Numbered from the stretch's first letter, positions 34,701 through 47,434 are shown. The stretch: 64,000 bases of DNA from Massospora cicadina (GCA_022478985.1 JAKSZP010005645.1:23774-87773); one strand, 5' to 3'. Notes: generated by a model not told the origin, from the letters alone. Numbers and translations are program-made.

Positions 34701-37035
34701 AAAAAATTTACATGAGGCAAGTTTTAATGGAACTTGAAAGTTAACGCTAAATATGGAACTTTTATTGTTTTATAGCATTTTTAAGCTATAGATTTTGATA
34801 ATAAAAACGAAGAGACATATTTACCTTGTAGTAATATCAAATGAGCAAAATAGCCATATACTTTTTTAGTGACTGCATATCTAGCGTTAAAAGGAAGTAT
34901 TATAGTAGAAACAACACTTAAGGTGGCCCTCAAGTCAGTCTCATACTAGTTAAACATTTTTAATTGTTTCTCACTTTTTGCAGCTTAGATAAAAATAGAA
35001 CTGAGAAAATAAAATCTAACCGTATACTATAACAAGAGTTTAAAAAGGACCTTGAAAAGCATAAACTAAGTTAATAGATTGCCTAGTTTTACTATAAAAA
35101 ACTTATGCACTTTCATCTCAGTGTTTTTAGATTGATTAGTAAAGTTACATTTAGAATAAGTTATATAATTGTAGGCTTAATCAATGATGTTATATATTCT
35201 CTCAAAAAAAGCATTCAATATAGCTTTAAGTTTGTATCTATAAAAAATTTATTATATGTTATTAGAGGGGGAAGCTTCAGGCACTTATTTTTATCTCTTA
35301 TTGAATCCTCACTTCTCCTTTGATATATACAAGAATTTCTAACTAAAACAATATATCTTGTTAAACACTAAATTGAAATTACAAAAAAACTATAATATTG
35401 CTTCTATGCAATGTCAACCATAGTAGAAGATCTAACATAAAATTAAAATTATTACATGTCTCTGTTTAATTATATATAATCAACTTCATTTAATGGTTTT
35501 GTCTTACTATAAATAGACCATAGATAATCATGACATCAGATAAAATAAATAAAGGGGCTAAAAACTAGGTAGGGAGATTTAATCTCATAATTTCCCTGTG
35601 ATGTCATCCTATGAAAAATTATATGTCTATATTGCAATCTGCAATCTTGTATTAGATAATATCAAAATCAATTTATATAACACACCCTCTAGTAAAGTAA
35701 CACTTGAATTAAACTAAATTGCAATTTGGAAAGGCTCATGCTCTTGCTAAGATCATATAATGCCAAAAAATAAACTTAGTTATTTGACAGAAGCAAAATC
35801 ACTTAGCCTAAAAAATAAGGTTTGATTTTGTGGGCTATATCTACAATAGGACATAAATTTGATAGGAGTTCAAAGTTGTGCTATTAAAGAATAAAGTTGT
35901 TAGGTTATTGAGTCTTTAGAGTTAGATAATAAGAGATATACTAGTCTTTAGTCTTATTTTAGAAGAAATTTCTACAAAATAAATAAATTAGTAGCCTTAT
36001 AATAGTACTTTGGTTGCAAATTTTTTAGTTTATAACAAAGTATTAAAGCTACATAAGAGATATTCATATATATCTTAAAGAAAAAATATTAAGATCTAAA
36101 GCTAGTTTATAAAAACTAACTGTTACTAAATCATACTTAAATAGTTAGTCTTTCAGTACATAAAGGTGATTATCCTAGTGGTAAAAACCCACTATTTTAG
36201 ATGTAAATGAGTTGTATATGGCATATGGCTAGACATGATGTAGTATATTTTTCCAGAGGTCAACCCACCTTGAAAACCTTTATTTTGCATTACTTTTTTA
36301 TAAATATGTATAAGCAACCTAGAACAATGTAATAATTATGGTGAAGAATAGTTATTTTTTATTTGCCTGTAACCATATTTAGTCTAATTATGCATCCCAA
36401 TGTTGGAAATTTTGATGGTCACATCATCCAGCTTTGAAATATGCTAAATTGGTTTACTATATAATCACTGCACCACTTGTGCTAAAAAAGGTCTACTATA
36501 TAATCACCAACTACTGACTAAAGGGTTGCTTTTCAATTAAATAAATAGTTGATTAAATGTCAGGTTTTGAATCAAATGTTGATGCTGTCTATGTTTTATT
36601 GGGAGCATTCACCAATAATGTTTATATAAAGATTAGGTTTTATATTTAAAAAAATTATTCATTTGTATGTGAATTGATTGTGCTGTGATACCAATTAATC
36701 AGAGACATTTGTGTGAAATTAGTAAAGTATTTTTAATACCTGCCTTGTTGGTAGCTAATAAATTACCTACATGACACAACCTAAAGTCTAAATGTACAAA
36801 TCATTATTACCCAATCATGGTCGCTAGCTTGTCCAAGCTAATTTGTTAGGGTTGGTTAAAACCTTAGAATGCGTTTCTTATAAAATTGTTCAGGAAGAAA
36901 CATAAACTTGGAAAAATTAGCTGTCATTAAGAAGTTAATAACAGAAGAGTTCAATGTTGAAATTATTAATTTCTTTGTATAATTGACTTGTTGGTAATGA
37001 ATGTCACTAGAATGTAGATGGCATCAAATAAGTTG
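34701..37035. other. AT-rich gene-free stretch
   Basis: No credible open frame. It holds one tiny A-tailed insertion (36469-36489), described separately, and ends at the left LTR of Gypsy-D. Confidence 0.55.
36451..36507 (+). mobile_element. Tiny A-tailed retroposon, copy 1, with 18-bp duplication
   Basis: A 21-base insert (36469-36489, TGCACCACTTGTGCTAAAAAA) lies between two 18-base repeats, GGTTTACTATATAATCAC (36451-36468) and GGTCTACTATATAATCAC (36490-36507), differing at one base. The insert ends like the other tiny copies (ACCAC-T-GTGCTAAAAA). An A tail plus a long target duplication is the signature of target-primed reverse transcription. Confidence 0.65.
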
Positions 37036-37040
37036 CCCAT

Positions 37041-37796
37041 TGTTGAGCTTCCATTTTTGAGCTTAAAGGTGCTGTGCCCAAGTAACCTGTCAATCAATAC
37101 TTGAAGCTGTCTAAGATGCACAACAAGTGTTTTTTATTTTTGAGGATGCTAAGTCACATTTAGTCCTGTCAACTTAAATATTCGTTCTATGGTAAGTATG
37201 CAAAATGAACTTATTGAAGTCAAGTCAAAACAAGTTATAGAATTAATGATGCACTTTATTTAGTATATAATAGGGGTTTTTATATGTCACGTAAACCATA
37301 TAAACCATATAAAGGAAAGAATAATAGAATTAAATAGAGGAGGAAATCAGGATTGGAGGCTCTTAATCAGGCAAAACACTCCAGACTATATTATGCCTTG
37401 TAGCGTATTTTTGATAGGGTGTAAAGGTAGCTTGAGTGTACAAAGTCAGATGAAACTTGGTACCACTTAGGTCAATAATTGAGTAATCGTAAGATTCTTA
37501 CTCTTTTTTAGTTTGTCATAATATAATACCTTAAGTGCCGCCTATAGTAATGGTCACCTATCATTCCATTGGTCCTTGATTTTGAGTAGGCAGGATTTCA
37601 TCTCATGGTAATTTGGGCTCAAATTGGTCTGATGGAACTTTCTTATTATCAATTTGAGCCTTACAAACAATCAATTTTCCATATGCTTAATCAATGTGAC
37701 TTCTTTGACCCTCTTCTTGGGTTTAAGAGTTAATTCTGTCATTTTAGTTGAGTGGTCACTATTTTTCTCATCAAATACAATATCAGTTATCTGACA
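37041..37796 (-). repeat. 3' LTR of Gypsy-D
   Basis: Its + strand begins TGTTGAGCTTCCATTTTTGA and ends in CTGACA; on the - strand it starts TGTCAGATAACTGATA. It pairs with 52119-52877, for example around CTGTGCCCAAG and GGGGTTTTTATATG. Confidence 0.88.
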
Positions 37797-38900
37797 TTGC
37801 TCCCAATAAGAATAACGGCATGGGAGTACTAGTGTAAGAATTGATTATGTACGTGGTTGATAGTTACTCAAGTTTCCAAAGACTTGATTGAGTATTTGTC
37901 TACCCATATGTAGGTTATAGCATATGACCCATCCCAGATGGGATCTATATTGACTACTCAGGGCACTATACAATTGTGATAGTACAAGACAAAATAAAAT
38001 CTCAAAATTGGTAAAGGTTGTGAGATGCATTTGCTGCTTGGCTTCTCTTGTAACTGTCTTAGTTAAATTTTTCATTAACCTCTGATTGAAGTTTTACAAT
38101 ATTCTGGGTCAATCTTCTTATTGATTTATCAAGCCCTTCAATATTATCTCTGGTAACTTAACAATCTGATAAAGCTGTAATTCCAGGTCCTCTTCCATAT
38201 AAAGCCTTAAAAGGTGACATTTCTAATAATTTGATGGAAACTTATTATGTAAGCCATCAACATGCTTGAGAGAAATTAGTCCCAATGTAATGAATTGGTA
38301 GTGGCCATCTTTCGTAATATTGAAACTGATGTCCAAGTTGCTCTTTCTACATTTCCATTAGTTGATAGTTTATAGGGCACAATAAAAGTTGTTGTGTTCC
38401 CATACTTTTAGCTAAGATTCCTACAATTCTTGAAGTAAAATTTTCTCATTGTTGCATAGAAATACCTGCGGGCAGCTAAGCCCAATAAATATATTTTAAT
38501 ATAGAGAAAGATAGTTGAAGACTTGGCAGTCTGCGTGGGAATTATTATTGCTTTTACCCACTTCATGAAGTATTGATCCCTGCAAGAATATATCAATTTC
38601 CTCCTATGGATCAATAAGTGGACTTATGATGTCTAACTGATGGTATAAAATGGTTGCTGAGGGATCATTGACTAATATTTGTACTTAACCTTATGTAACG
38701 TTTAATATTTATGTTATGCAATTGTCTAAGACTTCCACTTTATAGTCTAGTGTTTCTTCTCAATAGTAGCTATCCTTGATCCATTTGTAAGTTTTTCTGG
38801 ATCCTTCATATCCTAAGGTAATGTGGGCTTCTATAATATCTGGTACCCATTCTGAAGGTCATAAGTAAGGTAGCCATTAAATTTTGACTTTCTGTAGAGT
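37797..38900 (-). pseudogene. Gypsy-D integrase region, heavily decayed
   Basis: The clearest piece on the - strand is MSPFKALYGRGPGITALS (38170-38225), the conserved segment after the integrase core in Ty3/gypsy elements. Other integrase motifs are scattered and broken (for example the short frame at 38408-38614). The assignment rests on this motif and on position between RNase H and the 3' LTR. Confidence 0.65.
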
Positions 38901-39049
38901 AATCTGTCAAAACTCTTGTAAGTTGAGCGTGTCATTTTAGCATATTTTAACTAGTTCATCTTTGTCCTCCCAAGAGTCTAGCTTTATAAGTAAGTCATGT
39001 AACCATTCAGCTTCACTATTGTCTAGATGCAGTAGTGGCAGTTAAGTTA

Positions 39050-39189
39050 GTCCATCTACATTCATATGCTTCATCCCATCTCAATGGGCGGTTTTCATGT
39101 CATAGTGCCGAAATTTGAAAGCCCAGAGGATTACCTTCCTGATGGATCTTTCATATTTGCAGCCATTACAAAGAAGCGTGGTCTTTAAG
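39050..39189 (-). pseudogene. Gypsy-D RNase H, distal part
   Basis: On the - strand this reads VLKDHASL, RKVILWAFKFRHYDMKTA and DGMKHMNVDGLT, the end of a Ty3/gypsy RNase H (TDH..L, R..RW...L..Y.F.I, N..AD.LS). The proximal part is at 47435-47790, on the other side of Gypsy-E. Confidence 0.8.
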
Positions 39190-39194
39190 GACTG

Positions 39195-39672
39195 TGTCGT
39201 GAAGTTGATATGACTGGATGATATGCTACCCATGTCAGCGGATCAGAGGGGGATTGAGACAAGTCTTGAGATTACAAAAAAGGGATACACGAATTATAAT
39301 TGAGCAAAACGATGACAATTTGGCGAATTGAGAGAATTTTATACTGAGATTTGATACAAATGAGAGCAATTTAATAAGGTAAGAAGAATAGAAGATTACC
39401 AAGCTGAGGGTGCATCCAGCTTGGGGAACCAAGATATAAAGAGTCACACGGAAGATTGAAGAGAAGGTCCTTCTGAGTGATAAGGGAGTGCAAATAAGTC
39501 TTCGATTTATATTAAAATAAAGGTCAAAATAAGGGGCAATAGCTCCATACATAGTTTATTGAACTTTTATTAATAAATCAGTGATCCTCATATTGTCCGA
39601 TTTGGTTGCTCAGTGGCTAATACCCTGTGCAACTGACTTGGCAGAATTGAGCCTAGATGCCAAGAACTAACA
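39195..39672 (+). repeat. 5' LTR of Gypsy-E
   Basis: It begins TGTCGTGAAGTTGATATGAC and ends AAGAACTAACA. It is nearly colinear with 46958-47434. Confidence 0.92.
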
Positions 39673-39673
39673 G

Positions 39674-39691
39674 TGGTGCTCACTACAGGGG
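39674..39691 (+). other. Primer-binding site of Gypsy-E
   Basis: TGGTGCTCACTACAGGGG starts one base after the LTR, identical to the sites of Gypsy-A and Gypsy-D. Confidence 0.85.
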
Positions 39692-40059
39692 GCCACTAGG
39701 CAACTGTAGCTTTTCAGCAATAAAAATAAAATGATGAGTCCTCATTTGTTCCAACGTAATTTGATTGAAATCCAGGCGCAGTATGCTGAAGAAACCTAGG
39801 AGGCATCTAACCACAAACCAACATTATTTACCGTGATCAAACCAGGGGATGATGAAGTTATGATCAATCTGTGATTAAAAATTGCCTTGAGCTGATGACC
39901 AACGAACAAGGACGCTCCACAAATGTGACTCCCCAACAACTTAGGAATATCATGGAGTGGCTGTCGCAAGGATATTGCCTTTATTAAGATGAGACTGGGG
40001 AAAATGCACTAATTTTATTCTATAATCAACGTGACCAAGAAAATTGCTATGCTCTGTAC

Positions 40060-42195
40060 ATGTCTTATCTGGACGTGACTACATCTATGTTGGCTCGCCA
40101 CCTCAATACCCACAAAATTGAGGAATATCTAGTTGCTTACATGCAACCTTTGATTCTCCAGCTACTACTTGTGCTGTCTCGCCATAATATTGAAATTAGA
40201 GATGTTTTATGGTTCACGCAAGCACAGCAGCATGATACTCGCCTCCTGCTCAACTGCCTCAATCATTCATTTTCAGAAGTACAAGGGGCGTTGGCACAGA
40301 TTGATCATCATGTTGGGGACGTCCACTGTCAATTGTAAATTCTGGTACCACAGAAAAATGTAGAATTACCTTGAGTAATAAGGGAACTGCAGGAGCATCA
40401 TGGCCTATCAGCAGAGTGGATTCAGGATGTAATGACATTGGGATATAATACTGAGCGCTTTATAATGGAACTAACTGAATGTGCGGAAGCTCTCAAAGCC
40501 ATGATTGCTCAGCTCAAGGAAAAAAATGACCCTGATGGAACGGCAAGTGGCGGACCAATTGGCTCTCTATCAGCTGAATTAAACCAATTTGCATCGAATG
40601 GAGCACCCAGAGAATGACAGATAATGCACTTGTCCTTTGGTCAACATCTCCCGAATATCTCCAGCTTATTCATCAGGTTACACAACTGGAAGTTGTTAGT
40701 CAGGCTGAGCGCCTATGAGCCTTCCCTCTTCCAATCGTTGAGTCAAGAGAGTGTGTGGCCATGCAAGGGTGCCTTGATATCCTTTGACGGGCTAACGAGG
40801 AATTGGTATGGGAACAAGCCTCCCTCATTAACCAAATTAATGATTCCAATCAACAAGTGAATAACGCTAGCTGGCAGCAAGCCCACCTGCAAAATATAAT
40901 CAAAGAAGTTCTTTTGTGATTATAATCCAAGGAACAAAAACTGAATGGTGAGAGGGAATTCTGCCAGGAGTTGCAACATCAGTATGAAACGCTTCAACAG
41001 GAATTTCAGGATGGACGGTGTAAATGTTATTTGTTGAAAGCGGAGCAGTTGATCAATGAACAGTTCACAGGGCGTGCCAGAGCTGGGGGGAATGGGGCAG
41101 TTAGTGGTGATTTGGGGGAAGAATGCTATGGATCAGCAAACAAATATCCCTTGGGTGGTACAATGAATCCCCCACGCGACACCACTTCTTCCAAATCCTT
41201 TTTCAATGGACGCAAGTCCATCTAGCCACCTGTATGATAATGCACAAAGGGATGGTTTCCATAGTTGCTCTGAAACCAATTTGCCTGCTCCTTGCAGCAG
41301 GAACCTGGAGCAAAGCGAATTTGTTCATATCAAGAAAATTACCTCCTTTCAATCATGATAGGAACCTACATGGTTACTTTAAGCATTTTGAATTTTCTGT
41401 GGAAGGGGCCACCAATAGACAAAAAGTGAAATTGTTACTGTCCACTTTAGATGTGGAAAGCACTGATCAGGTTACCTGTTATCTTCCAGATAGCTCAGTA
41501 TCCTAGTAACAAGTTAAAGCGATTGTTATCCGGCTGTTTGGGGGTGCTATCAAGATGGCCCAACGGAAAGCTGATTTTATGACTATACAGCTTAACCAAA
41601 ATGAGACCCTGTTAGAATTCACTGAGCAGTTTTTGGCGAAAGCACACGCCCTACTTGGAGCTAACATTTTATCCACTGAGGATGTTGGTATAGTGATGAT
41701 AGCAGCTGGCAAACCACATCAGGAAATATCTAATGCTATGTCTCATGTGTTGGATGGAGATACCAGACTTATTCAAATCATGAACACCTTACATCAACTC
41801 TCCGCCATGATCAGCGCCCCCAACGTAGCCCAAAAATCCTCTGCTGCAACCGCTCCAACCCCTTCAGGATATAGGCCACAGTGACTGGGGTACCAGCCGC
41901 TGGAACGCATTCATCCCTCATATGAGTCAGTGGACCCTTTTCAGCCCATGTACGCTTCATCAGTTTGTCCACAACCTTGGAACCATACTGGCAACTTCCA
42001 ACCTGGTCCTTCTGCCCCAAACTATATACGTGAACCTTTTATGAACACTTGCTTCCAGTGCGAAAAAGAGGGCATTATGCGGGCAATTGCCCTAGAAAAC
42101 CACAAGTGTATGCAATTCCAACTGAGAAAGTTAAACAGGGAAAAGCTCAAGCGGAGTAGAGAGGGATGCTCTATCTCCACTGAGTCCAACTAACT
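40060..42195 (+). pseudogene. Gypsy-E gag, broken
   Basis: A series of open pieces covers an N-terminal helical region (40060-40338, 40432-40617), a capsid-like part (41123-41506 and 41555-41884, the latter similar to Gypsy-A gag) and a nucleocapsid. The zinc knuckle near 42050 is CFQC in one frame and GHYAGNCP in the next, so C-x2-C-x4-H-x4-C is complete but crossed by a frameshift. Downstream, IPTEKVKQGKAQAE ends the gag. Confidence 0.8.
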
Positions 42196-42594
42196 TGTCC
42201 CTAACAATTCCCAAACATCTTTTTGGGTAGAATTCAAACCTCAATAAGATGATTTGTTATACCAGCAGCTTTTGTTAGATACCCTTGCTTCCACTTCTGT
42301 GAGTAAAAGTTCACCCCATTGGGCCAAGTTCTGCCAAGATGTGCAGAAACTATATGCGTGGCAGATCCTGGAACAGACTGGCACCAGCAATGCGGAATCT
42401 TCGTTGAACGTTGCCTCTTTAGTAGGGGTTAACGTAGCCATTCCAGTGGAGAAAATCACTAGTGAGTATCCTCAGGTCGGCAAGGGCATTTCCTCCTTTT
42501 TGAGTAGCACAAAGCCCTTGAACGTACAAGTAATAAACACTGATGGTTTTTCTTACTCATAATGTACTTACTGCAACATTTTCATTTGAAACAC

Positions 42595-43010
42595 AAAAAT
42601 CTGTGCTATCATAGACATGGGAGCACCAGTGAACATAGTCTCCACCTGGTTGGTGGCTAAACTTATGTTGAAACTGGATGTGGACCATCGAGTAATATAT
42701 GGGACCATGGGAATGCACAGCACTGTGTCTGAAGGAGCATATAGCGCGTTGCCTTTGTGATTTGGGTCAGTTCAGGTGTCTGCTCCGGTGGTGGTTTTGC
42801 CAAATAACAACTACAATATGTTAATTGGTGCGGCTTTTATGAGGAAATTTGGCGTTGTGATAAATATGGCGGAGGAAACTCTTACTATTTTAGGCCAACA
42901 GATTCCTGTGTATTTTTCCACTTGTGGGATCCCAACGGATCCAGTCCACTCCAGCCAGATCAATCTAGCATACAGCGATGGAGTGATTCCTGTTTGTTAT
43001 CAATGACTGA
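42595..43010 (+). pseudogene. Gypsy-E aspartic protease
   Basis: ICAIIDMGAPVNIVSTWLV holds the retropepsin loop with its catalytic Asp kept (D-M-G-A rather than D-S/T-G-A). It is followed by a YSALPL segment, a TGA where relatives would have Arg, and PNNNYNMLIGAAFMRKFGV, the second conserved block. It would process Gag-Pol in an intact element. Confidence 0.85.
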
Positions 43011-43549
43011 GTCAGTAGACCAGGACCCTCCCCAACCAGATATATGAGTACAAAGGGATCCCGCTTTGGGCAACGAGCGCTCTGAGCCTACCATCTGGAC
43101 ACCAGAGCATAGTAGGGACTGGGCTTGAAATCAATGTCCCTAAGGGGCTTTATGGAGAAATTATGGCACCTCACCTGCACTTGCGGCTTGAACCACATGT
43201 GGCTCCAGGGTTACTGCTACCAGGGAATGGGGAGGTGAAAGTGCTGCTAGCAAACTTACATAAGAAGGCAATAATGATCTGGCAGCACCAAGTGGTGGCT
43301 TACTTACACTTAGTCCCTATAGAGGAAGTTCAACATATTCATGATTTTGGCTCATGGGAGGATCTTGGACTACTGGCAAGATTATTGTTTGGTGTACTGA
43401 CTGTGGTTTCATGAGAAGCGCTTATGGAATTATTGGCAGAACAGCAAGATGAGGCTATGGCACTATTTGAAAATATCGGGATATTTTTGCACATGATGAT
43501 CATGATTTGGGGTGCGCTCAAGGGGTGGTACATCAGATAGATATGGGGA

Positions 43550-44070
43550 TCACCCTCCCATTTAATTGTGACCGATTAGACATTCAAAAGCGGTGGAAGA
43601 GGTTGTCTCCAACGAAGTGGATAAACTTATCATGCAAGGAATGCTAGAGCTGTCAAATAGTCTGTGGGCATCACCTGTGCTCATTGTAAAGAAAAAAGAT
43701 GGCTCAAATTGAGTGGTTATTGACTATTGTAAACTCAATAATGTAATGAAGGAGGATTCCTACCCTCTTCCACGGATTGATGATATGTTAGACCAATTGG
43801 GCGGGGAGAACTATTTTTCCGCCATAGATCTGATCTCATGGTACTGGAAGATTAAATTGACATTAGCAGAACAGGAGAAATGTGCGATCATCACTTCAAG
43901 AGGGTTGTTCCAGCTAACTCACATGCTGCAAGGGTTGTATAATGCCCCAGCTACGTTCCAGCGTGCCATGGAAACGATTTTAGGTGACTTGAAGCTGTCC
44001 TGCGTCCTAGTTTATCTTGACAACATCAATGTGTTCTTGCGGACATTTACAGAGCACCTGGCCATTTAGA
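43550..44070 (+). pseudogene. Gypsy-E reverse transcriptase, YLDN active site
   Basis: Motifs: VIVKKKDGSN, a TGA, VVIDYCKLNNVMKEDSYPLP, RIDDMLDQLGGENYFSAIDL (first Asp), WYWKIKL, FQLTHMLQGLYNAPATFQRA and CVLVYLDNINVFLRTFTEHL. The TGA falls where Arg is expected (SNR-VVIDY). The active-site box (44013-44024) is YLDN, coded TAT-CTT-GAC-AAC, so one G-to-A change from YLDD. Confidence 0.9.
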
Positions 44071-44387
44071 ACAAGTGTTTCAGCGCCTCGCTGCCACTAA
44101 TATCAAAATTAGGCCTCAAAAGTGGCATTCTTTAAAGAACAATTGGAATACCTCAGGTTCTTCATGGATTCAAATGGGCTTAAACCGCAGCTGGATAAGG
44201 TGGAAGCAATAAGCAAGATGACTTGCCCAGGGAATAAGCGGGACATTCAGGTGTTTCTGGGGATGGTTAGGTATTACCAACAGTTCATTCCCAATTTCAG
44301 CTGCATTGGGGCCCCGCTTTTCGAGTTGCTAAAGAAAAAAAATCCCTTCAATTGGACAGAATGATGCCAGAATGCTTTTGATGTGTT

Positions 44388-44817
44388 GTGGACTGCATTA
44401 GCAAGTGCACCCATTTTGCAATATCCCAACTTGACAAACAGTTCATAGTACAAACAGACGCATCACTTGCTGCTGTGGGGGCAGTATTATCCCAGAAGAA
44501 CAATGATGGCATGGAACATCCTGTCACATTCTGTAGTCATAGCTTATACTGTCACAAACAAAACTACACCATAACCGAGTGGGAGTGTTTAGTGGCGATC
44601 TGCGCTTACAAACAGTTTTGGGTATTTGCATGGGGTAAGATTCCAAGTAGTGATGGAACACTTCCTTGCGCTGGCTACAGAATCTTTGTGAACCAGAAGG
44701 ACAGCTCGCACATTGGGCTCTGAAGCTTCAAGCATATGATTTTGAGATTTTACATTGATTGGGAGAAAAACATTAAAATGCAGGTTATCTTTCTTGGTTG
44801 CCAACGGTTGCCATCAA
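44388..44817 (+). pseudogene. Gypsy-E RNase H, interrupted by a solo LTR
   Basis: FIVQTDASLAAVGAVLSQK, HPVTFCSHSLYCHKQNYTIT and EWECLVAICAYKQFWVFA are the expected RNase H segments. They are followed in another frame by FYIDWEKNIKMQVIF, at which point the LTR insertion at 44818 cuts the domain. The following pol sequence resumes at 45715. Confidence 0.85.
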
Positions 44818-45714
44818 AGTCATATTTGGATGATATTATAGTAGGAACTGATGCTAGAGATAAGGCTGGGCGACAGGAGGCCCAGAAGGTGAAACTTCAG
44901 GCTCTTCCTGACCTGAAACACACCTTAGATCAACGCTGGGTGCAAGCCAAGCACGCCCAGGTTGATACTAATGGGGTGCAAAACGCCCAGCCTATTATCT
45001 CAGCCCAGGCCCTGAAATGAACGATTTATGTTTTAAACAAAGATGGTTCAATTTGGTTAATTGGAGAGCAGGGGTTTGAAGCCCATTTGAGTTATGAAAT
45101 TTTAAGTTTGGGTAAAATACAGCTTCAATCAATTACTCGAGTGAAGGCACTTTTGGTTTATTTTACAAAAACGGACGGAAGCATCTGTTTATTGGAGCAT
45201 CAAGGCTTGGGCGCACCTCTGCAGAACCTGAATTTCCCCAGCCCACTTTAAATATGGTTTTGCCGACCAACTTTCCTCATTGGTCAACTTTCTTTAATAA
45301 ATTTACCCATTATTTTACATTTTTTTACCAATGGTCCCTTGGGCAAACTTGGTGGTGGACCTCTTTGGGGAGGTCTCCAACTATGTGGGCCACTACCTTT
45401 TATCACAATTTACAAAAATCCCAGGTGCCCCCTTGGGTCACCCAGGTCCCCTCCAGATTGAGGCACCCAAGACCCCTGACACCAAGTTACACTTGATTAT
45501 GGACTCCCCTTTGGGGTCCACTCAAGCGGTAATATTCCTGACTTACCTGGTACTTAATGTTGCGCTTTACACCCTTGCCTGGGGTGCCTTTTGCACAGGC
45601 ACAGTTCGTGGTGCCTTCCTTCCCATTCTCCTAACGGCTAGTTCTCTAGCAATGTGGGTTTGCATCCCACATCACCTTGCTGGGAACGAGAGAATTACAG
45701 ACACTCTCTTGACA
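44818..45714 (+). repeat. Solo LTR related to Gypsy-C, inside Gypsy-E
   Basis: About 897 bases align in order with the Gypsy-C LTR (TTCCTGACCTGAAACACACC against TTCCTGACCTCAAACATACC, and the CACCTTGCTGGGAAC and GACACTCTC end blocks). The start is mutated (AGTCAT for TGTCAT) and the end reads TTGACA. Flanking 5-mers ATCAA (44813-44817) and ATCAC (45715-45719) differ by one base, consistent with a target duplication. No internal region remains, so it is the product of LTR-LTR recombination. A 177-codon open stretch that starts inside it is not a gene. Confidence 0.8.
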
Positions 45715-46560
45715 ATCACGGTGGACTTAGCTGACATAATGTATGAAAAGATGGTGGCGAATAAATGCCAGGATGAGCCACCGCAGGTGATCAAGGTGTT
45801 AGATGGACTCAGGGAGGATATCTTCTATGAGGGGAAGAACTATATAAGTAGATCGGAGACTTGACGCTGAATTTTCCTAAACCTTCAGCTAGACCCTCAA
45901 TTATTATGGATGCTCATCGGGATGTAGGACATGGAGGATTGTGGAAAACGCTGGAGTTTTTGTGACCCTGATACTTCTGGGAGAGCATGCATTATGACAT
46001 ATTGGAAATGGTTAGCTGATGCCATCAGTGTCAGGTGGAAAATCTTTTCTGCAAGAAAACCACATACCAGCTAGTTGAACCCCAGTTTGCATGGCACACC
46101 ATTTCCATTGATGTAGTGGGACCTCTGCCAACTAGCGCCAATTGATCAAAGTATATAATTGTTGCCATCAATCATTTGACCCGATGGGTGGAGGCCAGGG
46201 CTATCAGTGATTTGGGCGCGGTTACCACCGCCAAGTTTGTTATGGAGTGTGTTATACAGCAGCACAGCTGCCCACAGTTCACTATGATGGATAATGGAAC
46301 CAACTTCACTTCACATATCCTGCCAAAGTTGAACAAGTTGATGGCGATTTGTGGGGTTTTGACCACCCCCTATCATCTGGAGTCAAATGGGATGGTGGAG
46401 CGAGTCAATGGAACCCTAATGAACATACTCCACAAATTGGTAATAGATTGGCCCTCAGAATGGAGTGCCCTTCTACCTAATGCTGTGTTTGCATATAATA
46501 TCAGCTATCACTTGGCCACTGGTAAGAGCCCATTTCAACTACTGTATGGATGACATCTGG
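45715..46560 (+). pseudogene. Gypsy-E integrase, catalytic residues kept
   Basis: After the solo LTR, pol continues with ITVDLADIMYEKMVANKCQD. The integrase core follows: FAWHTISIDVVGPLPTS (first Asp), YIIVAINHLTRWVEARAI, CPQFTMMDNGTNFTSHIL (second Asp), ESNGMVERVNGTLMNILHK (Glu), and AVFAYNISYHLATGKSPFQL ending in LLYG then TGA. The TGA stands where Arg (YGRH) is expected. All three catalytic residues are present, although frames are interrupted upstream. Confidence 0.88.
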
Positions 46561-46957
46561 TTCTGCCTGCCTTGCTCTATTTGTGTGTAGAGGACACTGG
46601 TGGTGTGAATCCCCAGCGATATATGAAGACACTTATGGATACATTGATCAAGCGCAAATGAAAGCCTACTCCACCAGTTTGGCCAAGAAGATTTGCAATC
46701 AAGCAGCTGATCAGAAGTGATGGAGTGGACTCCCGCTGTTTGCTGTGGGGGACCATGTTTTATTCCACGACCAGCACGGATTTGGGAGAAAAAACAAGAT
46801 TCAGCATTTGGGCAGCCCATTTGAGATAATTGAGAAAACTGACGTAGATGTCTACACTTTTAAGGAACCCGCTGGGGTCAGATTATCAACTGAGTCCATG
46901 CAAAGTTCCTCTGAGCATATAAACAGTAAGGGCCTATCATCCAGTCAAAGGGGGTAA

Positions 46958-47434
46958 TGTTGGGAAGTTGATATGACTGGACGATATGCTACCCATATTG
47001 GCAGATTGGAGGGGGATCAAGATGAGACTCAAAATTTTGAAAAAGGGATACACAAATTATAATTGAGCAAAATCATGATTATTTGGCGAATTGAGAGGAT
47101 TTATACTGAGATTTGATACAAATGAGAGTAATTCAAAAATGGAAGAAGAATGGAAGATTACCAAGCTGAGGATGCATCTGGCTTGGGAAACTGAGATATA
47201 AATAGTCACATGGAAGATTGAAGAGGAGGTCTTTATGAGTGATAAGGGAGTGCAGATAAGTCTGCGATTTACATTAAAATAAAGGTCAAAATAAGAGGCA
47301 ATAGCTCCATACATAGTTTACTGAGTTTTATTAAGAAATTGGCGATCCTCATATCATCCAATCTGGTTATTCAGTGGCTAATACCCTGTGCAGACTGACT
47401 TGGTGGAATTGAGCCTAGACGCCAAGAACTAACA
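46958..47434 (+). repeat. 3' LTR of Gypsy-E
   Basis: It begins TGTTGGGAAGTTGATATGAC and ends AAGAACTAACA. Differences from the 5' LTR are scattered and mostly transitions. Confidence 0.92.

Larger units (their letters stand above)
39195..47434 (+). mobile_element. Gypsy-E: Ty3/gypsy element nested in Gypsy-D
   Basis: LTRs at 39195-39672 and 46958-47434 (about 478 bases each) flank a + strand gag-pol. The flanking 5-mers GACTG (39190-39194) and GGCTG (47435-47439) are a target duplication with one transition. A primer-binding site follows the 5' LTR by one base and a purine tract (AAAGGGGGTAA) precedes the 3' LTR. It splits the Gypsy-D RNase H, and is itself interrupted by a solo LTR at 44818-45714. 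Frames are broken by many TGA and TAG codons, but the integrase retains all three catalytic residues. Confidence 0.93.

Noticed and set aside
45331..45864. 177-codon open stretch on the + strand
   Set aside because: Most of it lies in the solo LTR and the rest is the resumed Gypsy-E pol after the insertion. The fusion is accidental.
14575..46560. TGA read as an amino acid (alternative genetic code)
   Set aside because: The frequent in-frame TGA codons are confined to decayed retroelements, where CGA-to-TGA explains them. Tricalbin uses TGG for Trp, has no internal TGA and ends in TGA.
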